A DNA stretch of 8,857 nucleotides. Source: Myxococcales bacterium (lineage in GTDB: Bacteria; Myxococcota_A; Polyangia; Polyangiales; Polyangiaceae). Each line of letters begins with the position of its first letter. Positions within the stretch are counted from its first letter, which is position 1. Positions 1 through 6,656 of the stretch are shown in pieces. The stretch lies in contig JAHFDX010000119.1 in the NCBI GenBank assembly GCA_023248785.1, forward strand, positions 1 through 8,857. Direction: 5' to 3'. Made by a program: the position numbers and the translations under genes. The notes beneath the pieces are model-generated. The model was given only the letters and a program-made list of their open reading frames with translations, was not told where the DNA came from and ran no database searches.

Positions 1-2505
1 AGTGGTTGCAATGTGGACAACGGAAATCTCGTCGCACAGGTCTGTGCGGCAGATCCGACCTGTTGCACCAACTACACGCCACCTGCGTGCGCCCACGATC
101 CTTGCGTTTCGGGCACGGTGCTTGACTCAACGTGCAATGCGAATGTTGCGGCTGTTTGCGCCGCACACCCGAGTTGTTGCACCGGCGGGGGTTCCTCGTG
201 GTCAAGCGCTACGTGCGTTGCCGATTACATAGTGAGAACAGGCTATTCGTGTTCGACGAGTTGGAGTGCCTCGTGCCGGGATCGCTACTTGGCGATTGCT
301 GGGCTCGATCGTACGGTCGACGAGAGTGTTTTCAATGGCAGACAGTCAGGCTGGACCAACGTCGTCTGCCAAGATGCTTACACCACCGCGGGCGGCTCGT
401 GCTCCCGATCTCCAGCATGGGGCTCCTCGTGTCAGGCTGCTGCGCAATCGAGCTGTTCGGTGACGTGTGACACATGGACGAGTTCGTGCGTCTCGGCTGT
501 TCAGGCGCAGTGCGGATCCACGTGCAACACGTCGGGAACCTGTGCGCACAACAAGTGCCTCGCGGGTGGCGCGCTCGCGTCCGGTTGCGATTCCTGCGTG
601 ACACAAATTTGTGCCCTCGATCCTTCGTGCTGCACCACCCAGTGGGACAACTCATGTGTCGTCAAAGTGGGATCCGTATGCAACGTCAACTGCACCTCGG
701 GTGGCAGTTGCGTCTCGTACTCGCCGGATCAAAACAATGCTGCATGCGCGGGCAAAGCCGACCTCACCATGGGCGTGCCTTGTGAAGACTCTCTTCACGT
801 CTGCAATCGCGGAACAGTCGACGCGCCGGCGGGAGTCAAACTCTACCACTGGCCGTATGGATCCCAGCCGTTCCCCACGAGTACGCCCAACTTTTCGGGC
901 GCAACGGAATGCACATTGTCTGATCCGATTGCGGTCGGTCGCTGCGTGTCAACCTCGAGCTGTGCAGGCCTGTCGTCGAATCGTGTGGTCGTTGTCAATC
1001 CGCCGAACATGATAGGTCCGGTTGCCGAGTGCCTCACGGACAACAACTGGACGCTGTACAAGAATGAATCCGGCAGCAAGCTCGCGTGCTCCGTGCCGGC
1101 ATGTTCATCCACAAAAACGACGGCAACGCTCCCCACGGTGAACCTCTTTGTCATGTTCGATAAATCGGGGTCCATGTGCTCGCCGCAAAGCAGCTCGGGC
1201 TGCACGAACCCGGGGTCAACCACACGCTGGGGCCTGACGACGGCAGCGCTGAAAGCGTTCTTTCGCGATCCCATGTCCGCAGGGATGAACGTTGGACTAC
1301 GCTTTTTCCCAGATACCGTCGGCTCGAGTTCTTGTGACGAGAATAATTGTGGCTATTCGGCGTGCGGGGTGCCGCTGGTTGGTTTGGGGACGCTGGGTTC
1401 CACTCAGGTGGCGGGTTACCCGCCGGCACCTTCGACCTGTTCGACGAGCGCCGACCCGCAAGAGTGCGACCTGCTGAAGGCGATCGACTCGCGTACCCCA
1501 AGTGGCGGTACGCCGATCTCCGCGGCACTTGGCGGGGCAATCGAAACCATGGCCACGCAGTCCGCGAGCAACCCGTACCAACGCTGGGTTGTTGTCTTCG
1601 TGACAGATGGTGAACCCACCGCGTGTGACATGGACAGTGCGCACATCGTGAACATCGCCGATAGCGGGTTCAAGGATTACGGAATTACGACGCACACAGT
1701 TACATTAGAGGGCGCCAACACCACGCTCTTGCAAGACGTTGCGAACGCGGGGCACGGACAGTCCTTCGTGGTCTCTGCTTCCAATACCACTGTTGACCTC
1801 GTTGCCGCGCTCAATCAGATTCGATCCAATTCCGTGAGCTGCAACTTGGACGTCAATCAAACGGCCGCCCTCGACCCAAGCAGCGTGACCGTCATGTTTA
1901 CGCCGACGGGTGGCGCGACGAGCTCATTGCCGAAGGTTGCTTCGGCGTCGTCGTGCGCGTCGGGCGGTTGGTATTTCGACAACGAAGCCGCGCCAACGCA
2001 GGTGACGCTTTGCGCGTCGACTTGTTCGACCGTCCGTGCGGACCTCGGTGGAAAGCTCGAGCTTGCGGCCGGATGCGCTCAGCAGGGCACAACGGCCAAT
2101 GTTTCCGAAGTGTATACGGCGACGTGTCCATCCGGGACGATTGCGCAGTGGGGCTACTTCACCTACTCAAGCACCACGCCGGGCAACAGCACCCTCGCGT
2201 TTCAAGTGCGTACATCCGACGATGCCACGACCTTCGAAACGGATGCCGGCACCGATGCGAGCGTTTTGGGCCTTACAACGCTTGCGACCGCGCATGGCAA
2301 CGCAGCGCCCTACACCACCGATACCCAACTCTGTGCGATGACGGGGCCAGCGGGGTGCCCCATCAGTGTGTACGATGCTCTTGGCAAGGCCGATGCACGC
2401 AGCAAATCACTGGAGTTTCGAACGAGTGGCACGGCGTCTTCCTCCGGAAGCCTTCCGATTCTGAGCGCTTGGAACATCACGTACTCGTGCGTCGACGCCG
2501 AGTAG
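1..2505 (+). CDS. Cysteine-rich VWA-domain secreted protein (5' partial)
   Basis: The reading frame is open from base 1 to the TAG at 2503-2505, giving 834 visible codons; the true start and presumably a signal peptide lie upstream of the window. The first ~240 residues are extremely rich in Cys, Ser, Thr and Trp and carry repeated motifs (C-x2-[DH]-P-x-C-C three times; W-x3-C-x7-C-x3-C three times). A VWA domain follows, roughly residues 380-600: FDKSGSM with the MIDAS Asp at nt 1159-1161, SGGTPI near 1501-1515 probably giving the MIDAS Thr, and FVTDGEP with Asp at 1606-1608. The DxSxS...T...D pattern is therefore complete, so metal-dependent ligand binding is plausible. After it comes a Cys-containing module with GGWYFDN and TLCASTC, a layout I associate with myxobacterial VWA proteins, then a Gly/Ser/Thr-rich beta-type C-terminus without an obvious anchor. 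Likely extracellular or envelope adhesion or binding; substrate unknown. High confidence in gene and VWA domain, low in role. Confidence 0.9.
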   Translation, partial: SGCNVDNGNLVAQVCAADPTCCTNYTPPACAHDPCVSGTVLDSTCNANVAAVCAAHPSCCTGGGSSWSSATCVADYIVRTGYSCSTSWSASCRDRYLAIAGLDRTVDESVFNGRQSGWTNVVCQDAYTTAGGSCSRSPAWGSSCQAAAQSSCSVTCDTWTSSCVSAVQAQCGSTCNTSGTCAHNKCLAGGALASGCDSCVTQICALDPSCCTTQWDNSCVVKVGSVCNVNCTSGGSCVSYSPDQNNAACAGKADLTMGVPCEDSLHVCNRGTVDAPAGVKLYHWPYGSQPFPTSTPNFSGATECTLSDPIAVGRCVSTSSCAGLSSNRVVVVNPPNMIGPVAECLTDNNWTLYKNESGSKLACSVPACSSTKTTATLPTVNLFVMFDKSGSMCSPQSSSGCTNPGSTTRWGLTTAALKAFFRDPMSAGMNVGLRFFPDTVGSSSCDENNCGYSACGVPLVGLGTLGSTQVAGYPPAPSTCSTSADPQECDLLKAIDSRTPSGGTPISAALGGAIETMATQSASNPYQRWVVVFVTDGEPTACDMDSAHIVNIADSGFKDYGITTHTVTLEGANTTLLQDVANAGHGQSFVVSASNTTVDLVAALNQIRSNSVSCNLDVNQTAALDPSSVTVMFTPTGGATSSLPKVASASSCASGGWYFDNEAAPTQVTLCASTCSTVRADLGGKLELAAGCAQQGTTANVSEVYTATCPSGTIAQWGYFTYSSTTPGNSTLAFQVRTSDDATTFETDAGTDASVLGLTTLATAHGNAAPYTTDTQLCAMTGPAGCPISVYDALGKADARSKSLEFRTSGTASSSGSLPILSAWNITYSCVDAE
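43..693 (+). repeat. Cysteine-ladder repeats in the VWA protein N-terminal part
   Basis: Two imperfect protein-level repeat types are visible. Type 1 is C-x2-[DH]-P-x-C-C, at nt 43-66 (CAADPTCC), 157-180 (CAAHPSCC) and 610-633 (CALDPSCC). The second and third copies are each preceded by a similar stretch beginning CAHDPC or CAHNKC. Type 2 is a strictly spaced 17-residue unit W-x3-C-x7-C-x3-C, at nt 418-468, 475-525 and 643-693. Looser copies of the W-x3/4-C start occur in between, for example WSASC at 262-276. Regular Cys pairs of this kind normally mean disulfide-bonded extracellular modules. More copies may lie upstream of the window. Confidence 0.75.
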
Positions 2506-2659
2506 GTGCCCTGGTGCGGTCCCTGCACGGTCAGCGCATCTAAAGATGGATAGATTTCGATGACTTACGGTTTCTCGCGTTCGGGTTCGCTCCTCGAGGT
2601 CAAGGTCGAGTGTGCAATCGACCAGGACCTCGACCAGGACCCCGACCTCGAGAAGCAAA
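2506..2659. other. Intergenic region with degenerate GTCGAG/GACCTG-type tract
   Basis: This is the gap between the VWA stop and the stop of the minus-strand four-helix gene. I see no gene. It holds one copy of an 11-bp sequence (TCCCTGCACGG, 2520-2530) that recurs at 3291-3301, a very small CATCT-AA-AGATG hairpin near 2538-2549, and a low-complexity purine/pyrimidine-alternating tract at about 2590-2655. No convincing intrinsic terminator (stem plus T-run) was found for either converging gene. Confidence 0.5.
2618..2641. repeat. Perfect 12-bp tandem duplication
   Basis: TCGACCAGGACC occurs twice back to back, at 2618-2629 and 2630-2641, followed by the related CCGACCTCGAG. It lies just after the stop codon of the four-helix gene. 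Read on the minus strand in another frame, the tract would encode an alternating V/L/E/D string, as expected of a decayed or slippage-prone simple-sequence tail. Confidence 0.85.
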
Positions 2660-3061
2660 TCAACGAAGGAGCCCGATGAGCAGAGCGCGAACAGCGAGCT
2701 GGGCGATGTGATCGGCGAGTTCGATATCGACAGCACCGAGTTCGACAGCGAGGTCGATCGCTGCGACAACCTCGCAGACGCTGTTACGTGCACCGGGCCT
2801 GCGGCCCCTCCTGCGCTCGGACATAATGCTCACGTTGTTCGCATTCTGTCCGGCTCGGAGCCTAAAGTACTTGCGACGCATCGGGACGCTGTCGTTGGGC
2901 AGTCCCTCGGACAACTGCAAGAACGCGCTTTTAGCAGCGCGTGTAGCCTGATCGCGCAACTCCGAGTCGCGAATTTTGGCGAGATGAACGGCTTTGGCGA
3001 ACTCCTTTGCGGCCTGATAGACGTGCATTTTCTGGAAGGGAAATCGGTGCGACTGGTTCAT
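2660..3061 (-). CDS. S23-type four-helix bundle protein with internal insertion
   Basis: A 133-residue protein, starting at ATG 3061-3059 and ending with TGA. It resembles the four-helix bundle family first found in 23S rRNA intervening sequences: an F-Q-K-M-x-V-Y-Q-A-A opening (residues 9-18), the signature L-R-D-Q-A-T-R-A-A-K-S with L-S-E-G (residues 35-53), R-R-K-Y-F (62-66), then R-N-S-V-C-E-V-V-A-A-I-D-L-A (92-105) and V-D near 111. In relatives I know, R-K-Y-F runs almost directly into an A-R-x-S-x-x-E segment; here about 23 extra residues (68-90, basic and Gly-rich, with R-R-R-G-R-R-P-G) separate them. Members are small helical, oligomer-forming proteins; the related Avd protein of diversity-generating retroelements binds RNA and reverse transcriptase, but no reverse transcriptase is seen here. 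The start is supported by AGGAGG five bases upstream. Function unknown; family confidence good, functional state with the insertion uncertain. Confidence 0.8.
   Translation of the reverse strand: MNQSHRFPFQKMHVYQAAKEFAKAVHLAKIRDSELRDQATRAAKSAFLQLSEGLPNDSVPMRRKYFRLRAGQNANNVSIMSERRRGRRPGARNSVCEVVAAIDLAVELGAVDIELADHIAQLAVRALLIGLLR
2792..2860 (-). repeat. Probable in-frame palindromic insertion in the four-helix gene
   Basis: This stretch encodes the extra residues 68-90 of the four-helix protein and consists largely of two inverted repeats. The first is GGGCC-TGC-GGCCC at 2795-2807. The second has arms GGACATAATGC (2819-2829) and GCATTCTGTCC (2841-2851), one mismatch in eleven, around an 11-base loop, extendable by two more pairs counting one G-T. 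The length is a multiple of three, so the frame is kept. The insertion boundaries are inferred from memory of the family consensus; the inverted repeats are seen directly. Confidence 0.55.
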
Positions 3062-3104
3062 GGTGGCCTCCTCGCAAAAGAGGAGGCCAGCGTGAACCAG
3101 TCGC
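3049..3104 (-). promoter_or_regulatory. Long start-site hairpin covering SD and ATG of the four-helix gene
   Basis: A 56-bp inverted repeat. Outer arms are GCGACTGGTTCA (3049-3060) and TGAACCAGTCGC (3093-3104), a perfect 12 bp. Inner arms are TGGCCTCCTC (3064-3073) and GAGGAGGCCA (3080-3089), a perfect 10 bp. The three bases between the arms (3061-3063 against 3090-3092) give one Watson-Crick pair, one G-T pair and one mismatch; the loop is six bases (3074-3079). On the minus-strand transcript the Shine-Dalgarno AGGAGG (3072-3067) lies in the inner stem, and the ATG (3061-3059) spans the junction of the internal bulge and outer stem, so folding would hide the whole initiation site. It could act as a translational switch, an RNase III site, or at the DNA level as an operator or recombination site. 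Confidence 0.8.
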
Positions 3105-3395
3105 CGTGTGCCCTCGAGAGCTACGGACCTAGGAAGCGCATGACGAACGTACGCGAATGCAAGGCCAGTGACGCCTCAGGTGGCACGGACTTGCACATCG
3201 AGCTTCGCACACGACGCGTTTTCTCATCACCTTACGTGTCGCATCCCTAGAGCCGCTCTTCGCCACCGGACATCTTCAGTGTTACTGACATCCCTGCACG
3301 GCCCTTGTCTGCGCCGACGCAATCGGCTACACAGCGCGGCTGTTTCGGGGCGGGTCTGATGGCGCAAACGCGTGTCGGAAGAGGGAGTATGTGTA
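3105..3395. other. Intergenic region upstream of the protease-like lipoprotein gene
   Basis: About 290 bp between the divergent starts of the four-helix gene and the lipoprotein gene. Short open frames here lack family resemblance and good ribosome sites, so I call none. It must contain promoters for both genes, but I see no convincing -35/-10 pair. A GAGGGA Shine-Dalgarno-like sequence at 3381-3386 serves the downstream ATG at 3396. Confidence 0.5.
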
Positions 3396-4649
3396 ATGAG
3401 ACTTTCAATTGGGGCTCTTGCCTTGTTGTGGAGTGGTGCGTGCTCGAGCCCGCCAGTCGAGCCTTCACCCACGGAAGATGGCTCTGGGACGAATCCCGCC
3501 CAGGCGCCATCGGGAACACCGCCGACGAGCACGAGCCCCGTGACTCCCACAGGGGTCTGTCCGGAAGGCGTCGCGTTCCAGGAGCTCAGCGGAAAGGCAG
3601 CACTACAGGTTACAATTAATGGCAAGGGGCCGTACACGTTCATTCTCGATACAGGTGCGCCCACAAGCGGTATCGACGACACGATTGCGAGCGAAGTGGG
3701 TGCGGCACCGTTCGAGATGAATTTCGCGGAGTCCAAGGTCACGCTTTCGAAGCTCGCTGCGTCTGACATCAAGGCGGCGCTTCGCCTCGATAAGGTGGTG
3801 GGCATTCTTGGCCGCGATACATGGGGGCAGTACGCGCTCACGCTCGACTACCCGCGCAATCGGGTTTGGCTGCGCGAGAAGCATGACGAACAGGAGCTCG
3901 CAGCCTGTTCACATCTTCGCCAAAAACCAAGTCGAGCTCCGTATGTCTTGAGCTCCTATTTCTACGTAAAAGGGCGAATGGAGGATGTCGACGGGTGGTT
4001 TCTCGTCGATTCGGGCGCATCGCTTGGCGCAACGCTCGAGACGGTGTTTGCGACACTGCAACAACGGCGGCCGCGCACCGCCTTGCAGGGTTTTTACACA
4101 CCGGCAGCCATCGGCACGTTTTGGGCACAACTTGCTGCGGTTGCTTCATATGAGGTTGCCGGCCAGCGCGTGACGGGCCTCTACACGCGAACGGTTCCGA
4201 ACTCCGTTCTCGATACGTTGCCACGAAGTCTGCGATCCAATGGCGACATCATGCTCGGCGTTCTTCCAAGCGGTTACTTGAAACAATTTGCCATCACACT
4301 TGATACAGCGACCTCGGAGATGCGGTTCGATGCGGCCAAAGAATCTACGCTCACCGAGTCGCGCCACTGGGACGCATATGGATTTGGTTTTGAGGCGACG
4401 CTGGAGGGTGCACGCATCGCGCAAATCGTTCCCGGCAGTTCGGCGGAACAAAACGGCTTGAAGGTTGGGGATGAGGTCGTCGAAATCGAAGGTCAGGCAG
4501 TGTCCAAGATCGATGGGTATTCGCGCGCATGGTACTTGGTCACGACCACCAAAACCGCGCCGTTAACGTTGACGTACAAGCGGGCGGAAAAACAAACAAC
4601 CGTGACGCTGTCAGCGTCCGATCTTCTTTCTCCACCAGCCTTTAAATAG
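3396..4649 (+). CDS. Lipoprotein: two-lobed retropepsin-like aspartyl protease with PDZ domain
   Basis: A 417-residue predicted envelope protease. The start at ATG 3396 is preferred over the in-frame GTG at 3372 because GAGGGA lies nine bases upstream and a lipoprotein signal begins at once (Leu/Ala-rich segment, W-S-G-A-C, lipid Cys 16). A Pro/Ser/Thr linker spans about residues 17-53. Lobe 1 has F-I-L-D-T-G-A (Asp 85) and the closing V-G-I-L-G-R-D (135-141); lobe 2 has F-L-V-D-S-G-A (Asp 205) and D-I-M-L-G-V-L (284-290). The DTG/DSG pair followed by hydrophobic-Leu-Gly segments is the aspartyl protease pattern, here twice in one chain. A PDZ domain follows (about 333-400), with I-V-P-G-S-S-A-E-Q-N-G-L and V-G-D-E-V. 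Expected site: inner leaflet of the outer membrane or cell surface. Substrate unknown; a non-proteolytic role cannot be excluded. Its stop overlaps the end of convergent pckG. Confidence 0.85.
   Translation: MRLSIGALALLWSGACSSPPVEPSPTEDGSGTNPAQAPSGTPPTSTSPVTPTGVCPEGVAFQELSGKAALQVTINGKGPYTFILDTGAPTSGIDDTIASEVGAAPFEMNFAESKVTLSKLAASDIKAALRLDKVVGILGRDTWGQYALTLDYPRNRVWLREKHDEQELAACSHLRQKPSRAPYVLSSYFYVKGRMEDVDGWFLVDSGASLGATLETVFATLQQRRPRTALQGFYTPAAIGTFWAQLAAVASYEVAGQRVTGLYTRTVPNSVLDTLPRSLRSNGDIMLGVLPSGYLKQFAITLDTATSEMRFDAAKESTLTESRHWDAYGFGFEATLEGARIAQIVPGSSAEQNGLKVGDEVVEIEGQAVSKIDGYSRAWYLVTTTKTAPLTLTYKRAEKQTTVTLSASDLLSPPAFK
4642..4649. other. 8-bp tail-to-tail overlap of two genes
   Basis: The sequence TTAAATAG contains both stop codons: TAG (4647-4649) ends the plus-strand protease-like gene and TAA (4644-4642 on the minus strand) ends pckG. 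There is no room for a separate terminator between them, so each transcript must run into the other gene unless terminated within coding sequence. Confidence 0.95.
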
Positions 4650-6456
4650 CCCCAGAGCGCGCGGTCTCAAGACGCGCCGTGAGGAGCTCGGCGTTAAGCT
4701 TGAGCGCCTTCGGCACGGTGCTTCCAAGGGATTCGAAGAACTCGCGATGCATCGTGAGCTCCTTCTCCCACTCGTGGAGGTCGACTTCGGTCGCCGCGTC
4801 GACTCTCTCAACGGAGAGATCGAGCATCGACAGATCGAGATCACCCGCCTTGGGCACCCAGCCGAAAACGGTCTCGTGGCCGCCCACGCGCAGACGAGCT
4901 CTGTCGACCACCCATTTAAGAACGCGCATGTTCTCGCCGAAGCCGGGCCAGAGGAATTTGCCGTCAGATCCTTTGCGGAACCAGTTCACCATGAAGAGCT
5001 TTGGTGGGTTTGAAACCTTGCCCTGCATCGCGAGCCAGTGCTCGAAGTATGCGCCCATGTCGTAGCCACAGAACGGAAGCATCGCGAACGGATCGCGACG
5101 CACGACGCCGACTTGCCCGGTGGCTGCTGCGGTCGTTTCGGAACCCATGGTCGCACCGAAGTACACGCCGTGCATCCAATTGAAGGCCTGCATGACAAGC
5201 GGCACCGTCGTTGCACGCCTTCCACCAAAAATGATCGCCGAAATGGGAACACCCTTTGGATCGTCCCAGTACTTGGAAAGCCACGGGTTGTTTGTCGCAG
5301 GCGCTGTGAATCGCGAGTTCGGATGCGCGGCTTTTTCCGTCGAGCCCTTCTTCCACGGACGCCCTTGCCAATCGATCAACTCGTCGGGAACGGGACCGTC
5401 TTTGCCTTCCCACCACACGTCACCGTCCTTGGTGACAGCGACATTCGTGAAAATAGTATCGCGCGAGATAGCTTTCATCGCGTTTGGATTCGATTCGTAG
5501 CTGGTCCCGGGCGCTACGCCGAAGTAGCCCGCCTCGGGGTTGATGGCGTAGAGGCGTCCGTCGTCGGCGTTCACGCGCATCCAGGCAATGTCATCGCCGA
5601 CGGTCCACACTTTCCATCCCTTGAATCGCTTGGGTGGAATCATCATGGCGAAGTTTGTCTTTCCACAGGCGCTGGGGAACGCGGCAGCGACGTAGGTCAC
5701 TTCGCCCTCTGGGCTTTCGACGCCCATGATGAGCATGTGCTCGGCGAGCCAACTTTCCGTTTTGCCAAGGTAGCTCCCGATGCGGAGCGCCAAACACTTT
5801 TTGCCCAAGAGCACGTTGCCGCCGTAGCCGCTGCCGATCGACCAGATGGTGTTGTCTTGCGGGAAGTGGCAAATGAATCGGCGCTCGGGATTGCAATCGA
5901 GCACGGAGTGGAGTCCGCGATTGAACTCATTCGAGCCACCCAACATGTCGAGCGCAGGTTTTCCCATGCGCGTCATGATGCCCATGTTGAGAACGACATA
6001 CGTGCTGTCGGTTAGCTCGATGCCAATCTTCGAAAGCGGCGATCCCAATGGCCCCATGCAATAGGGGATGACGTACATCGTGCGGCCCTTCATCGATCCG
6101 TCGAAGAGCCCGCTGAGCTTCTTGTATGCCTCGTCCGGTGCCATCCAATTGTTGGTTGGACCGGCCTCGGCTTTCGTTGGCGTGCAGATGAAGGTGAGAT
6201 GCTCGACACGAGCCACATCGTTCGGATTCGAACGATGCAAGTAACACCCGGGGAGCTTTTCCTGGTTGAGCGGCACGAGAACTTTGTTGGCAACGGACTC
6301 CTCGGTGAGACGGCGTTTTTCCGCTTCCGACCCATCGCACCACACGATTCGATCGGGCTTGGTAAGAGCCGCCATCTCTGCGACCCAACGAATTAAGTTG
6401 GCGTTCTTGGTAAGGGGATTGCCGGAGGTGTCGACAGGAGGGTTGGCGTTCGTCAT
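4642..6456 (-). CDS. pckG: Phosphoenolpyruvate carboxykinase (GTP)
   Basis: A cytoplasmic enzyme converting oxaloacetate and GTP to PEP, GDP and CO2, the entry step of gluconeogenesis. The 604-residue length is normal for the GTP class. Visible landmarks: substrate-binding Arg 83 in V-A-R-V-E-H; metal-site Lys 220 in L-G-K-K-C and His 240 in L-A-E-H-M; the kinase-1a P-loop F-P-S-A-C-G-K-T-N (260-268) with its reactive Cys, diagnostic for the GTP form; G-D-D-I-A-W-M (287-293) supplying the metal Asp; and further on the nucleotide-site segment N-W-F-R-K-G. Nothing essential seems missing. ATG at 6456-6454 fits the family's N-terminus; no clear Shine-Dalgarno precedes it (upstream ...CCTAGTTTTCG). 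The stop TAA (4644-4642) lies inside the end of the convergent lipoprotein gene. It has its own promoter region, shared divergently with the lipoprotein gene at 6657. Confidence 0.97.
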   Translation of the reverse strand: MTNANPPVDTSGNPLTKNANLIRWVAEMAALTKPDRIVWCDGSEAEKRRLTEESVANKVLVPLNQEKLPGCYLHRSNPNDVARVEHLTFICTPTKAEAGPTNNWMAPDEAYKKLSGLFDGSMKGRTMYVIPYCMGPLGSPLSKIGIELTDSTYVVLNMGIMTRMGKPALDMLGGSNEFNRGLHSVLDCNPERRFICHFPQDNTIWSIGSGYGGNVLLGKKCLALRIGSYLGKTESWLAEHMLIMGVESPEGEVTYVAAAFPSACGKTNFAMMIPPKRFKGWKVWTVGDDIAWMRVNADDGRLYAINPEAGYFGVAPGTSYESNPNAMKAISRDTIFTNVAVTKDGDVWWEGKDGPVPDELIDWQGRPWKKGSTEKAAHPNSRFTAPATNNPWLSKYWDDPKGVPISAIIFGGRRATTVPLVMQAFNWMHGVYFGATMGSETTAAATGQVGVVRRDPFAMLPFCGYDMGAYFEHWLAMQGKVSNPPKLFMVNWFRKGSDGKFLWPGFGENMRVLKWVVDRARLRVGGHETVFGWVPKAGDLDLSMLDLSVERVDAATEVDLHEWEKELTMHREFFESLGSTVPKALKLNAELLTARLETARSGAI

Positions 6457-6656
6457 CGAAAACTAGGATTACCAGCAATTCGCCGAGGTCGCGGAGCGGA
6501 AAAGCGCGCTCTGCCGTAACGTGTTCGCTTGAAATCCTCTGTCGAGCTACGCTTTGCTAAGTGTTTTTGGGCGAAGGCGCATCGAATGCGAAAATGCGAG
6601 TGAAAGCTCGCATGTGTAATTTCGAGCGTTCGACCGTCCAACGGTTCAACTTGTCG
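6457..6656. promoter_or_regulatory. Divergent intergenic region between pckG and a lipoprotein gene
   Basis: About 200 bp that must hold the pckG promoter and probably that of the lipoprotein gene. A possible weak plus-strand promoter is TTGAAA near 6529-6534 with a poor -10 in the CTTTGCTAAG stretch; I would not rely on it. A hairpin occurs at 6594-6613 (separate entry). No clear operator or riboswitch was recognised. Confidence 0.4.
6594..6613. other. Short hairpin upstream of the unknown lipoprotein gene
   Basis: ATGCGAG (6594-6600) and CTCGCAT (6607-6613) are perfect 7-bp inverted arms around a 6-base loop TGAAAG. It lies 44 bp before the preferred ATG at 6657, so it would be in the 5' untranslated leader or a DNA-binding dyad in the divergent promoter region. 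No T-run follows, so it is not a standard terminator. Confidence 0.5.

Larger units (their letters stand above)
2520..3301. repeat. 11-bp direct repeats flanking the four-helix locus
   Basis: TCCCTGCACGG is found at 2520-2530 and again, same orientation, at 3291-3301. The coordinates given span both copies. They bracket the four-helix gene, its start hairpin and the tandem-repeat tract. They could be a target-site duplication or remnants of a larger repeat, but an 11-bp match in a region this size is not very improbable by chance. Confidence 0.4.

Noticed and set aside
1953..2543. Second plus-strand frame of 196 codons over the VWA C-terminus
   Set aside because: It is out of frame with the well-supported VWA gene and its composition is typical of a shadow frame.
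2660..3061. Avd of a diversity-generating retroelement
   Set aside because: The fold family is related, but no reverse transcriptase or template/variable repeat pair was seen in the window.
2612..3250. Plus-strand open frame of 212 codons across the four-helix locus
   Set aside because: It is antisense to the four-helix gene, which has family signatures and a good Shine-Dalgarno; the plus-strand product looks like nothing known.
3372..3395. GTG at 3372 as start of the protease-like gene
   Set aside because: It would add eight residues, including charged ones, ahead of the signal peptide, and ATG 3396 has a well-placed GAGGGA.
3227..3841. Minus-strand open frame of 204 codons
   Set aside because: It overlaps the 5' part of the protease-like lipoprotein gene in antisense and has no recognisable features.
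5038..6015. Long plus-strand open frame of 325 codons
   Set aside because: It lies wholly antisense within pckG, whose protein is unmistakable. It shows no family motif and is a codon-bias shadow.
6561..6656. GTG at 6561 as start of the unknown lipoprotein
   Set aside because: It would put 32 hydrophilic residues before the lipoprotein signal peptide, which begins naturally at ATG 6657.
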